A DNA stretch of 64,000 nt from Microvirga arabica (GTDB lineage: Bacteria > Pseudomonadota > Alphaproteobacteria > Rhizobiales > Beijerinckiaceae): assembly GCF_016811235.1 (NCBI RefSeq), contig NZ_JAFBID010000005.1, positions 98,490-162,489 on the forward strand, given 5' to 3'. Position numbers and translations under genes: made by a program. Positions 1 to 8,236 of this stretch are shown one piece after another (position 1 is the first letter of the stretch; each line of letters starts with the position of its first letter). The notes beneath the pieces were generated by a model. The model was not told the origin of the DNA, made no database searches, and saw nothing but the letters and a program-made list of their open reading frames with translations.

Positions 1-446
1 AAACACAGCTCGACCTGCTCTGAACCGAGCCGGCCTTTCCCGTAGCAGGCCTATTTCTGCATAGGAAAGCGGAACATGGAATTGAGACATTTCTGGCAGC
101 GGCTCGCTCCCGACTGTTGATTGAGATAGCCAGCCACTTATCTCTGACACGAAGTGGCAACGGCCCCTCGTTCAGCCAGTTGCCATTCCACTGCTCCCAT
201 GCGAACACGGCCCCACAGCGCAGCCCTATCGGGTCAGCTCGACTGGGCGCTTTCTGGCCGAGACGGCAGGCGCGTTGCGGCGCTGTGAACTTGCCCAGCG
301 AGAGAACACGGACCCCTCTCGGCCGAGAGACTGTGGATCCTAATCCGGCCCCGAAAGCGTCAGAGCGGCCTCGCCCACAGCAACGTTCATTTCTGCAAGG
401 GAACAGAGTGGCTGGATGCGCGTCTCACGTGCAGTGAAAGACGCTC
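1..446. other. Region without a recognised gene
   Basis: No open frame here has a recognisable domain. The longest plus-strand frame (117-437) is arginine- and proline-rich in the way random frames of GC-rich DNA are, and it lacks a convincing ribosome binding site. The stretch probably contains the promoter of the AlkB-like gene that starts at 447. Confidence 0.4.
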
Positions 447-1034
447 ATGAACCAAGGCCAATTTGATCTTTTCAAAATACCCCCTTCCCTGCCGGGAGGT
501 TTTCGCTATCGCCTAGAGTTCCTGTCGAAGGACGAGGAACGCGACCTTGTAGAGAGGTTTGCGGACCTACCGTTCAAGGGGTTCGAATTCCAAGGTTACC
601 GCGGCAAGCGACGCGTGATCTCCTTCGGCTGGCAGTACGACTTCAACCGGATGGAGTTGCAAAAGACAGAGGACGTTCCTGACTTCCTGCTCCCCTTACG
701 GGAGCGTGCAGCCCGCTTCGCCGGCCTGGAGCCCCCAGATCTGCAGCACGTGCTTTTGTCGGAATACGCCTCTGGAGCCGGGATCGGCTGGCACAGGGAC
801 AAGCCCATGTTCGCTGAGGTGGTCGGCATCTCGCTCGGATCACCGTGCGTGTTCCGCTTCAGGCGTAAGGCAGGCAGCAAGTGGGAGCGCGCCTCCGTCG
901 TCGCCGAACCGCGCTCGGTGTACCTTTTGCAGGGGCCGTCCCGAACGGAATGGGAGCACAGCATCCCAGCAGTGGACCACCTGCGCTATTCAATCACCTT
1001 CAGGAGCTTTGGCTCCTCAGACCATCCTGATTAG
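447..1034 (+). CDS. AlkB-like 2-oxoglutarate/Fe(II) dioxygenase
   Basis: This 195-aa protein belongs to the AlkB superfamily, whose members use 2-oxoglutarate, oxygen and Fe(II) to remove alkyl groups oxidatively from nucleic-acid bases. The iron facial triad is visible as GWHRDKP (His116, Asp118) and WEHSIP (His171). The 2-oxoglutarate-binding end RYSITFR (180-186) supplies the two usual arginines. The length is close to that of other short bacterial AlkB proteins, and no other domain is fused. The ATG is the first of the frame. It stands alone, and the next gene is convergent and about 230 bp away. Family assignment is firm; whether it repairs host DNA, acts on RNA or protects the element from alkylation is unknown. 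Confidence 0.88.
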   Translation: MNQGQFDLFKIPPSLPGGFRYRLEFLSKDEERDLVERFADLPFKGFEFQGYRGKRRVISFGWQYDFNRMELQKTEDVPDFLLPLRERAARFAGLEPPDLQHVLLSEYASGAGIGWHRDKPMFAEVVGISLGSPCVFRFRRKAGSKWERASVVAEPRSVYLLQGPSRTEWEHSIPAVDHLRYSITFRSFGSSDHPD

Positions 1035-1261
1035 CAGCCAAAGCTGCGCTGCAAATGTCGTATGGTTGCAGAGTATCCAGCCTGAGGAGTGCTTGCTTGT
1101 TCCAGCAGAGGCATATGCAGGATCACCGGCCGCATTCTTGGTTTCGGCAACCGTTCGCCCATGGCCGGTCGCACTGAACACATGGTCAGGTTTCCGGGAC
1201 AGCATCATCCGGCATCCGCATGTCAGTGTTTGCAACACGCGGTACCGTGGACTCGGGCCTG

Positions 1262-2407
1262 CTACTCAGGCCAGTTGTGAGGCAAGCCGAAAACTTCGTG
1301 CAATGGAATGCCGGATGTCGCGCGCAGCTCATTGTTGTGGGGGCGCCATGCATCAACACGGAAATCCAGACCCTCGACGACGCGCAAAGCATACGGGTTC
1401 TCTATCAGGCACGCAGACCGTTGCCCCAGCGACCACGCGTCAAGTCGCTCTGTGGACAGCACGGCGCTCAGCCTACGGCATTGGGGTCCGTTCGGCCCAT
1501 TCCAAACTCCATCCGGCACCCGCCCCCATCCAGAGGCCTCATCACCGATGGACTCGTAATAAGCTTCGGTGCCGAGCAAGGCGGTGAAGACATCATCACG
1601 GCCAGCGGCTTGGTCGAGGGCGTTGACTGCCACGACCAGCGGCAGGTCGAGAGCACCGTAGCGGGTTGCCTTATTGATCAAGGCCGTCCGGATTGCCGCC
1701 TGCGGCGAAGCTTGGCGAACGCCACCGAAAATAACGCCGGTCGCGCGACGGTCACGCTCACCCCGGGTGGACCGTCTTGGGATTGGTCTCAGTTCAAGCC
1801 GCATGCTGTGGAGGTCCTCGGCGAACACATCGTCGACTGCCCCGCGCTCCCAAGTCTGCGCAACCGTGGTGTGATCGAGGGTGGCCAGCCATTGGGTGAC
1901 GCGGTTGGTCAGGTTGCGCAATGCCACTGGGGTCGCCGGCGCGCCTCGCGTGCGGATGTCGAGCAGGAACTCGGGCGAATCGAGCCGATCCAAGGCGGCG
2001 AGCACATCGTCCTTCCGGCGCCGCGCGCCAACCTCCTGATCCGACTCGCCGCGAGCAAGAGCTGCCTCCAGGTAAAAGCGTACCCCCTGCGCATCCTCGA
2101 CGAGGAAATCAGGCCGGCGACGGGAGCCGGGCACTGCCGGCTCCACATCGAGGACGCGCATGCCGGCGCGCAGGCACCATTCATGCAGCAGGAGCTCAAA
2201 GACGGCACTCTCATGTGCGGCCTCATCGCGAATGCGGGCAGCGAGCTCTGACCGCAGAGGAGCCGGGTACCGCTCGATGAACCCCTCCAGCGTGGCTCGA
2301 ATGAGGACCGCTTCGCGACGCGCAGATCGGTTGAGATAATCGAAACGCGGCTGCCCGGCGCGAGCACCCCCCTCAAGGTCATGTGGACCACCGTCGAAGA
2401 TTGTCAT
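1262..2407 (-). CDS. Hypothetical protein, possible PD-(D/E)XK nuclease fold
   Basis: A 381-aa protein I do not recognise. Residues about 65-116 have the layout of a PD-(D/E)XK core: an N-terminal helix with glutamates (HESAVFELLLHEW), then RRPDFLV with Asp100, then FYLEAALA with Glu114. The usual lysine after the glutamate is absent, so it may be inactive or use another residue. The rest has no recognisable motif. I chose ATG 2407 because AGAGGTG lies 6 to 8 bases upstream, while the GTG three codons earlier overlaps that site. It ends convergently with the AlkB-like gene. The nuclease idea is a motif-level inference only. Confidence 0.6.
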   Translation of the reverse strand: MTIFDGGPHDLEGGARAGQPRFDYLNRSARREAVLIRATLEGFIERYPAPLRSELAARIRDEAAHESAVFELLLHEWCLRAGMRVLDVEPAVPGSRRRPDFLVEDAQGVRFYLEAALARGESDQEVGARRRKDDVLAALDRLDSPEFLLDIRTRGAPATPVALRNLTNRVTQWLATLDHTTVAQTWERGAVDDVFAEDLHSMRLELRPIPRRSTRGERDRRATGVIFGGVRQASPQAAIRTALINKATRYGALDLPLVVAVNALDQAAGRDDVFTALLGTEAYYESIGDEASGWGRVPDGVWNGPNGPQCRRLSAVLSTERLDAWSLGQRSACLIENPYALRVVEGLDFRVDAWRPHNNELRATSGIPLHEVFGLPHNWPE

Positions 2408-2578
2408 GCTTGACACCTCTTTTACCTGGAAGCATCAGCCAGCACCTAAGGACAAGCGTAAGCGTGCACAAGCCCGGCCCCTGCGGATGGCCTCGCTGCT
2501 TCGAAGGGACTAGGGCGTCCTGGAGATCGTCACGAAGAGGCTGATCCTTGCCTCCCGAGCTCAGCCGGCTGTCCGTCC

Positions 2579-3466
2579 TTATGGACGCTCCCGCAGAAAA
2601 CGGTCGAACGTGTCTTCCACGTCGGGCTCATCCATCCTGTACCCTCGGACCTCCTTGCCGAGATGAAGGATGGTGAGAACCTGATCGTAACGATCCGAAT
2701 GGAATGAGACCTCTTCGACCGGCTCAGGGAACCATACATGCGCGGGAAGAAAGACACCGTATCTCGCCTCCTCCGAGAAATCCTCCATGCCAGCGCATGA
2801 CGCGGCCGGGATTTCAAAGGGCTCGCCCGATGTGCGGATAAACCGCCCCGACCTGAGTGCCGGTTCGCTCGACCGAGCCCACAGGGCATACCCATCGCGT
2901 GAGACCACCAGCAACGAGCGACGCTCCGTGTATTCAAGCCACCGCAGCGTCACTGCAAGGAGGGAAACGCCATACCGATCCGCACAGGTGCTCAGCGCGG
3001 TCAAATCCGGCTTGTCTTTAGGAGCAATCTGGCGGCGCATGTCATCAAGTGGCATGAGAAGTGCCGCCGCGAATTCGTCAGCCTCTTTCTCAATGCCTTT
3101 GCCGTCGCGTCGGGAGACGGAGGTTTCGTCGCAACGGACACCGTCCTCTGACATGAGGTGCCGATGCATCAGGTAATGAGCGAGTTCATGGGCGACTGTG
3201 AAGCGACGGCGACCGTCGCTGACACCGTCGTTGTTGTAAAGGATGCCCCATCCCTTCCGAGGTCGGCCCATCGGGACGAGGGCTCCTTCAAACCCTGGCA
3301 GGCTTTCCCCCACCACCTTCAGGATGGGATCATCCGGCCAGCATTGACGCGAATAGTCCAGCGCCAAGGCCTCGACGTCTACGGGAAACCTGTTCGTCGG
3401 GAAGGCCGCGTTCAGCAGGACCGTCAGGTCGGCGGCCCAGCGCCCCGGCTTCTTCCCCTGCGACAT
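2579..3466 (-). CDS. ImmA/IrrE family metallo-endopeptidase
   Basis: A 295-aa zinc peptidase of the ImmA/IrrE (COG2856) family. HELAH at residues 93-97 supplies the zinc-binding histidines and catalytic glutamate; KEADEFAAALLMP downstream supplies the third ligand region. Family members such as Bacillus ImmA and Deinococcus IrrE cleave a partner XRE-type repressor after a stress signal. Its start overlaps the stop of the XRE gene by one base (TGATG), so the two are translated together. The roughly 140-residue C-terminal part after the peptidase core may be a sensor; I see no named domain there. The pair faces away from the MBL / E2-E1-JAB operon and probably controls it. Confidence 0.88.
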   Translation of the reverse strand: MSQGKKPGRWAADLTVLLNAAFPTNRFPVDVEALALDYSRQCWPDDPILKVVGESLPGFEGALVPMGRPRKGWGILYNNDGVSDGRRRFTVAHELAHYLMHRHLMSEDGVRCDETSVSRRDGKGIEKEADEFAAALLMPLDDMRRQIAPKDKPDLTALSTCADRYGVSLLAVTLRWLEYTERRSLLVVSRDGYALWARSSEPALRSGRFIRTSGEPFEIPAASCAGMEDFSEEARYGVFLPAHVWFPEPVEEVSFHSDRYDQVLTILHLGKEVRGYRMDEPDVEDTFDRFLRERP

Positions 3467-3774
3467 CAGTCCCCCATTATATCCGTCATCTTGCGGATGC
3501 GCTCTTTCACGGCCGGGTCGAGCCCCTGATACTTTCGGAAGAAAGCCTCATCCTCTGCCGACTGCAGATCCCCGTCGTTGGACATGAGGTAGTCGCCAGT
3601 GACGCCGAGGGCGGCGGCTATGCGGGCGATCTTCTCGGCCGACGGACGGGGCGGGTTCTTGTTCTCAAGCTCCCAGATGTAACTTTTGCTCGATTCGGTG
3701 CGCTCGGCCAACTGATCCAACGTCAGGCCAGCTTTTTTCCGCAAATTCCGAATTTTCTCGCCAAAGGCAGCCAT
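3466..3774 (-). CDS. XRE-family transcriptional regulator
   Basis: A 102-aa protein with a lambda-repressor-like helix-turn-helix over residues 5-65 (IRNLRKKAGLTLDQLAERTES, then SSKSYIWELE). The short C-terminal tail, ending near KERIRKMTDIMGD, could hold the cleavage site for its ImmA partner. It begins 7 bases after GGAG and is divergent from the MBL gene at 3921. Two near-identical elements containing AGTA-N4-TACT lie in the 146-bp space between them and are probable binding sites. The expected role is repression of both its own operon and the divergent operon, relieved by proteolysis. Confidence 0.9.
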   Translation of the reverse strand: MAAFGEKIRNLRKKAGLTLDQLAERTESSKSYIWELENKNPPRPSAEKIARIAAALGVTGDYLMSNDGDLQSAEDEAFFRKYQGLDPAVKERIRKMTDIMGD

Positions 3775-3807
3775 TGGGTTCTCCGTTCGTTCTCGTTATT
3801 CGTTTTT

Positions 3808-3826
3808 GTTCGGAGTAGGCATACTA
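3808..3826. promoter_or_regulatory. Candidate XRE operator, copy 1
   Basis: GTTCGGAGTAGGCATACTA contains the inverted repeat AGTA-GGCA-TACT (3814-3825). It matches the element at 3860-3879 at nearly every base. Position and symmetry fit a binding site for the adjacent XRE regulator. Confidence 0.55.
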
Positions 3827-3833
3827 GAACTCC

Positions 3834-3862
3834 TTGACAAGGGAAACAAGCGTCGCCATGTT
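3834..3862 (+). promoter_or_regulatory. Candidate promoter for the MBL / E2-E1-JAB operon
   Basis: TTGACA at 3834-3839 is a perfect -35 consensus. Seventeen bases later CATGTT (3857-3862) could serve as a weak -10. Operator copy 2 overlaps this -10, so a bound repressor would block initiation. AAGGAG sits 7 bases before the ATG at 3921. Confidence 0.5.
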
Positions 3863-3879
3863 CGGAGTAGACATACTTA
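3860..3879. promoter_or_regulatory. Candidate XRE operator, copy 2
   Basis: GTTCGGAGTAGACATACTTA contains AGTA-GACA-TACT (3866-3877). It lies 52 bases, about five helical turns, from copy 1 and in the same orientation, which would let two repressor dimers sit on the same face of the DNA. Confidence 0.55.
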
Positions 3880-3920
3880 ATAGCCCGTAAAGGGCACATC
3901 TGAGGGAAAGGAGATCTGCC

Positions 3921-5072
3921 ATGGGGGCAAAGACGATTCACTTCCGAGTAGGCAACGGTGACATGGCTCTCTTCGAGTTGGAGAGCGGCCGGACCATCCT
4001 GACCGACATCAATATCCGCGCCGCCGCGGACGATCCCGAGGAGAAAGACATCCCGGATGTGGCTGGCCAGCTCCGCAAGCGGCTCAAGCGGGATGCGGCG
4101 GGACGGTTGTATGTCGACGCCTTTCTCCTCACCCACCCCGACCAGGACCACTGCCGCGGGCTGCAGAAGCACTTCCACCTCGGCCCCCTCAGCTCCTGGT
4201 CGGCCAAGGACGACAAGATCGTGATCCGGGAGATGTGGTCGAGCCCCGTGGTTTTCCGCCGAGCCTGCAAGAACCACACGCTGTGTGACGATGCGAAGGC
4301 CTGGAACACGGAGGCGCGCCGCCGAGTGAACCTCTTCAGGACATGGCGCTACGCAGGAGAGGGCGACCGCATCCTCATCCTGGGCGAGGATATCGACGGC
4401 AAGACCGATGATCTCCGCGCCATCCTCGTCAAGGCCAACGAGACGTTCAGGATCATCGGGGGCGTAATGGACGGTACGTTCGAGGCGCGGCTGCTCGCTC
4501 CGATTCTCCCATCCGGGGACGAGGAAGAGGAAGAGACCCTGTCGAAGAACAACAGCTCCGTCGTCCTGCGGCTCGACCTTCAGGCCGACGGGACTGCTGC
4601 CGCAGCCCGCTACCTGCTCGGTGGCGATGCGGAGGTCGTGATCTGGGAGCGTATCTGGGACCGTAATGCCCACCAGTCCTCGGTCCTGGAATACGACGTC
4701 CTCGTGGCGCCGCATCATTGCAGCTGGCATAGCCTGTCCCGCTTCAGCTGGTCGATCTGGGGAGAGGCTGCCATCGTCTCGGAGACCGCGCGCAAGGCAC
4801 TTGGCCAGGCACGCCCGGGAGCGCTGATCCTGTCGAGCAGCAAGACGATCTGCGACGATGACCGTGACCCACCCTGCACGCGCGCGAAGCGGGAGTACCA
4901 GGATATCCTGCGCCCGAAGAGCGGCAGCTTCACCTGCATCGCCGATCAGAAGGGGCAGGAGCCGTACGAAATCGAGGTCACCTGGGCTGGGGCCAAGCCG
5001 AAGCGTTCCATGGTGGCCGCGAGCGTTGCGCTGGTCAGCGGCGTCGGCGCCCAGCCCTGGCCGCATGGCTGA
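3921..5072 (+). CDS. ComEC/Rec2-type metallo-beta-lactamase-fold protein
   Basis: A 383-aa soluble MBL-fold protein. The N-terminal HFRVGNGDMALF resembles the VGQGDA start of the ComEC-type MBL domain, THPDQDHCRG (71-80) is the HxDxDH metal motif, and LLGGDAEVV and VAPHHCSWH supply later ligands. No membrane segments are present, so it is a stand-alone hydrolase and not a DNA channel. It is the first gene of a three-gene operon: its stop overlaps the E2-E1-JAB start by eight bases. MBL genes beside fused E1/E2/JAB genes were described in surveys of prokaryotic ubiquitin-like systems. The substrate is unknown; nucleotide, nucleic acid or conjugate hydrolysis are all open. Confidence 0.85.
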   Translation: MGAKTIHFRVGNGDMALFELESGRTILTDINIRAAADDPEEKDIPDVAGQLRKRLKRDAAGRLYVDAFLLTHPDQDHCRGLQKHFHLGPLSSWSAKDDKIVIREMWSSPVVFRRACKNHTLCDDAKAWNTEARRRVNLFRTWRYAGEGDRILILGEDIDGKTDDLRAILVKANETFRIIGGVMDGTFEARLLAPILPSGDEEEEETLSKNNSSVVLRLDLQADGTAAAARYLLGGDAEVVIWERIWDRNAHQSSVLEYDVLVAPHHCSWHSLSRFSWSIWGEAAIVSETARKALGQARPGALILSSSKTICDDDRDPPCTRAKREYQDILRPKSGSFTCIADQKGQEPYEIEVTWAGAKPKRSMVAASVALVSGVGAQPWPHG

Positions 5073-7395
5073 GGAGCGTCGATTGAGCCCTCCAGCAGCC
5101 CTGCAGATTTCCCGTGCCTTGCGCGTGATCGCGACACATCCCGCCGTGGCCTCGGTCACAGCGGGGCCCGACCTGGATCCCTCGATCACCACCGCGACGG
5201 TGCACATCGACACCAATCTCCCTGGGCCATGGCGGGCCGAAGGCCTCAGTCCGAATGGCGTGCTGGCGGTGGAACCTGTGGTGCTCGCCTTCACGGCACG
5301 TTATCCGCTGTCGCCGCCCAGGGTTTTCCTGCGAGAGGACTTCGACCGGTCGCATCCCCATCTCTTGCCCATCAAGAAGGGCTTGCCGCCAGAGCCATGT
5401 TACCTCGCGGGATCCACGCGCGAGTTGATGCGCTCGCGAGGCATTCTCGGCGTCGTTGGGCAGATCGCGGACTGGCTGGAGCGCGCCGCGCTGGTCCAGC
5501 TCATCGACCCGACGCACGGGTGGGAGCCGACCCGCCGCGACGATTTCAGCGACATCATCATCGCCGATGCGGCATGGCTCCAGAGCCTGCCGACCCGCTC
5601 GGCGGGTTCGGCGGTTTACGATGCCGAATACATCGCCTCAGGGGCAAGCATGGGGGATGGGATCTACCGGCTTGAGACCTCTAATCGTCTCCGGCCCCTT
5701 GATGCCGAGTTCGCCGGGTCGTTCCGCTTCGGAAGCCAGGCTGGCGTAAGATGGGGCTCCGGCCTCGCCCTGGTCGCTTGGTCCGGCAAGGCCGCATCGG
5801 GCGCCCCTTTCGTCGCCGACCGGTACACCCCAGAAACGGTTTCAGACGTGGCATCCCTGCACCGTCGCGCGCAGGAGCTCGGCTGCGGGGAGGTGTTCGC
5901 GGCGCGGATGAGGTTGATGGAACAGCGCCTCCGAGCCGTGTCGTTCAAGGCTCCCGCCCCGTTGGCAGTCATCCTCCTGGCTCGCCGTCCCTGCAACCTC
6001 TCGGGGACGAACTCGCCCATCGAAGCCTGTCCCTACCTTATCGAAATCGGTGGGGGCGATGACCTCTCGCCGAAGAGCGACCATCCGGTCCGACTGGCCC
6101 TTCACTGCGATGTGCTCTCGATCCCGCTGCTGCGGCGTGCTTCCGGCGATGACGAGAGCCAGGAACGGCCCTCATGGACACTGCTGGGCTGCGGCAGTGT
6201 CGGGTCTAAGATGGCCGTGCACATGGCGCGAACCGGGCGCGGTCCATCGGTCGTCATCGACCGGGACATCATGCTGCCCCACAACTTCGCCCGTCATGCC
6301 ACTCTTCCAGAAGACGATGGCTCGCGCATGTTCGCCGGCAAGGCCGGGCTGCTTGCCCAGGCCCTTGACGATTTTCGCCAGCCGGCAACAGCGATGAACA
6401 TCGACATCATCTCTGAACTGACGGAGGCCAAGGCCGGGGGCTCGGCAATGTTCCCGCCAGGAGCGGGTGTGGTGGTCAATGCCACCGGTTCGGTTGCCGT
6501 TCGGGAAGCGTTGGCCGCCAACTCGCTCCCGAGCCGTCCCCGCGTCATCGAAACGTGCCTGCTGGGAGCAGGCAGCTTCGGCTACATGACTGTGGAAGGA
6601 CCGGCGGCCAATCCTTCGACGGCCGACCTCGCTGTCGAGGCCTATCGCCATCTTCAGCGGGACCCGTCCTCACGGCACCTGGCCTTCGGCACCGAGGCAC
6701 AGGCCATCGCCATCGGGCAGAGTTGCTCGTCCCTCACATTCCCGCTTTCCGACGCGCGCCTGTCCGCCCTGTGCGCGCCGATGGCGGAGACCTTGGCCAA
6801 CACCCTCAGGTACGGCCCTCCGCCTGCGGGTGGCGAACTTCTGCTCGGGCGCCTGGCCGAAGACGGCCTCAATCAAACCTGGGCTCGGATCCCCATCGAG
6901 CCGTGGCTTGTGGTCCAAGGATCCAATCCAGATGCACCCTGTGTGCGCCTGAGCTCCCGCGTCGATGCAGCCATCCGTCAGGCGGTGGCCGACCGGGCGG
7001 GCGTCGAGACGGGCGGAGTTCTCATCGGCCGGTACGCCGACGTGGGCAACACCTTCCATGTGGTCGATGTTCTGCCGGCGCCGCCCGACAGCCGCTTCAG
7101 CAGGGATGAATTCATCCTTGGCAAGGAAGGGCTTCGCGACACCCTGGAAGATATCGTGTCTGGTTCGGGTGGAGCCCTGTATCCGTTGGGGACCTGGCAC
7201 AATCACCTTGTGCCGAGCGGAGCATCGGCAACCGATCTCCGCACCGCCTTGCACCTTGCCGCCGAGCAAACCTTTCCCGTGCTCATGTTGATCCTCAGGC
7301 CGGACGGCTACGAGAGCCTCGTCGTCGAAGCAACCCATCCGGTTGGGCTCCCTCCCGCATCCGCGTCCTCCGACACACTTGGAACTGCCGCATGA
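5065..7395 (+). CDS. E2-E1-JAB fusion of a bacterial ubiquitin-like conjugation system
   Basis: A 776-aa protein with three parts. Residues 1-150 resemble an E2 (UBC) fold, with PPEPCYLAG placing the candidate thioester cysteine at 112. Residues 365-560 are a ThiF/E1 adenylation domain: GCGSVGSK (375-382), VVIDRD (Asp399) and N407/R410 for ATP, and Cys498 in IETCLL as candidate catalytic cysteine. Residues 625-760 are a JAB/MPN peptidase: Glu648, HNH (712-714), Ser721 and Asp724. The JAB loop between the second His and Asp is one residue shorter than the usual H-x-H-x10-D. The start is ATG 5065, overlapping the MBL gene by eight bases; a longer in-frame extension upstream would lie inside that gene. 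No ubiquitin-like protein gene is visible nearby. Residues 160-360 have no recognised domain. Confidence 0.88.
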   Translation: MAEERRLSPPAALQISRALRVIATHPAVASVTAGPDLDPSITTATVHIDTNLPGPWRAEGLSPNGVLAVEPVVLAFTARYPLSPPRVFLREDFDRSHPHLLPIKKGLPPEPCYLAGSTRELMRSRGILGVVGQIADWLERAALVQLIDPTHGWEPTRRDDFSDIIIADAAWLQSLPTRSAGSAVYDAEYIASGASMGDGIYRLETSNRLRPLDAEFAGSFRFGSQAGVRWGSGLALVAWSGKAASGAPFVADRYTPETVSDVASLHRRAQELGCGEVFAARMRLMEQRLRAVSFKAPAPLAVILLARRPCNLSGTNSPIEACPYLIEIGGGDDLSPKSDHPVRLALHCDVLSIPLLRRASGDDESQERPSWTLLGCGSVGSKMAVHMARTGRGPSVVIDRDIMLPHNFARHATLPEDDGSRMFAGKAGLLAQALDDFRQPATAMNIDIISELTEAKAGGSAMFPPGAGVVVNATGSVAVREALAANSLPSRPRVIETCLLGAGSFGYMTVEGPAANPSTADLAVEAYRHLQRDPSSRHLAFGTEAQAIAIGQSCSSLTFPLSDARLSALCAPMAETLANTLRYGPPPAGGELLLGRLAEDGLNQTWARIPIEPWLVVQGSNPDAPCVRLSSRVDAAIRQAVADRAGVETGGVLIGRYADVGNTFHVVDVLPAPPDSRFSRDEFILGKEGLRDTLEDIVSGSGGALYPLGTWHNHLVPSGASATDLRTALHLAAEQTFPVLMLILRPDGYESLVVEATHPVGLPPASASSDTLGTAA

Positions 7396-8126
7396 TCCAC
7401 ATCGACCGCTACACGATCACAGCCCGCGTCCTGCCGGCGCTTGTCATCCTTGTTCCACTTGCCCTGGCCGTGCTGCCCTGGATCGAAGTGACGTTCGATC
7501 CGTGGAAGTGGGGTGGTGCCGGTCTTGTCACGACCGTCATGGCTTACTTCATCTCCCAGGTGACGCGCGACGCCGGCAAGAAGCTGGAAGAGAAGCTGTG
7601 GCACGAGTGGGGCGGCTGCCCGTCGGCGATCTATCTGAGGCACCGTGATCCGCAATTGGCTTCGGGTGAGAAACAGGCCTTGCACAAGGCGATCAAGCGC
7701 CTCAATCCAAACCTGGACCTTCCGACTGCGGCAGAGGAAGCACGCGATCCTGTGTCTTGCGACCAGCGCTATGATCGGGCAGCGGCTTGGCTCCGGAACC
7801 AGACCCGGGACAGCAAGAAGTTTCATCTCATCTATGCCGAGAACGTATCCTATGGGTTCCAGCGAAACCTGCTCGCTCTCCGTCCGTGGGGTCTGCTGTC
7901 CAGTGTGATCGGCCTGATCTCTGCAGGCCTAGCGCTGTGGTTTGGAAAGCCTGCATTTGCCTCGGTCGCAGGCTCGCTGGCGATTGGGGGCTACTTGTTG
8001 TTGATCACGACCGCCAGCCTGAGGCGCCAATCCGATGTCTACACCCGTCGTCTTTTTGAAGCGGTTGACATGATGCTCCCGATCAAGACCTCTCGTTCAA
8101 AGGCCACTGCGAAGGCCGAGGCATGA
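7392..8126 (+). CDS. Membrane protein with two helical hairpins, candidate effector
   Basis: A 244-aa protein with hydrophobic segments at about 12-30, 41-57, 165-184 and 188-207, making two hairpins separated by about 105 polar residues, and a basic C-terminal tail. I do not recognise the family. ATGA overlap with the E2-E1-JAB gene shows it belongs to that operon. Defence operons of the CBASS type often pair E1/E2/JAB genes with membrane effectors, and SLATT-type proteins have similar hairpins, but no nucleotide cyclase is present here. It could be a pore-forming effector, a membrane anchor or the conjugation target. All three are inference from topology and position. Confidence 0.75.
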   Translation: MIHIDRYTITARVLPALVILVPLALAVLPWIEVTFDPWKWGGAGLVTTVMAYFISQVTRDAGKKLEEKLWHEWGGCPSAIYLRHRDPQLASGEKQALHKAIKRLNPNLDLPTAAEEARDPVSCDQRYDRAAAWLRNQTRDSKKFHLIYAENVSYGFQRNLLALRPWGLLSSVIGLISAGLALWFGKPAFASVAGSLAIGGYLLLITTASLRRQSDVYTRRLFEAVDMMLPIKTSRSKATAKAEA

Positions 8127-8236
8127 CGAAGCCCAATCGGACACATATGGTGAGGGCGCAGAGGGTTTGGCGGCTTTAACGAATTGGACCGTTGAAGATC
8201 GCACTCCTCGCCCGCCATGGCATGCGGAGTGCGGGT

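Noticed and set aside
117..437. 106-aa frame upstream of the AlkB-like gene
   Set aside because: No ribosome binding site, random-looking composition and no recognisable motif.
706..1587. Long plus-strand frame overlapping the AlkB-like gene
   Set aside because: It is rich in Arg, Ser and Pro, runs out of frame across a well-supported gene and has no domain.
3723..5294. 523-aa minus-strand frame opposite the MBL gene
   Set aside because: Antisense shadow of the MBL and E1 genes; valine- and arginine-rich without motifs.
5065..8126. Type II CBASS assignment for the E2-E1-JAB operon
   Set aside because: No CD-NTase cyclase gene is present, and E1, E2 and JAB are all in one chain with an MBL partner, unlike Cap2 and Cap3.
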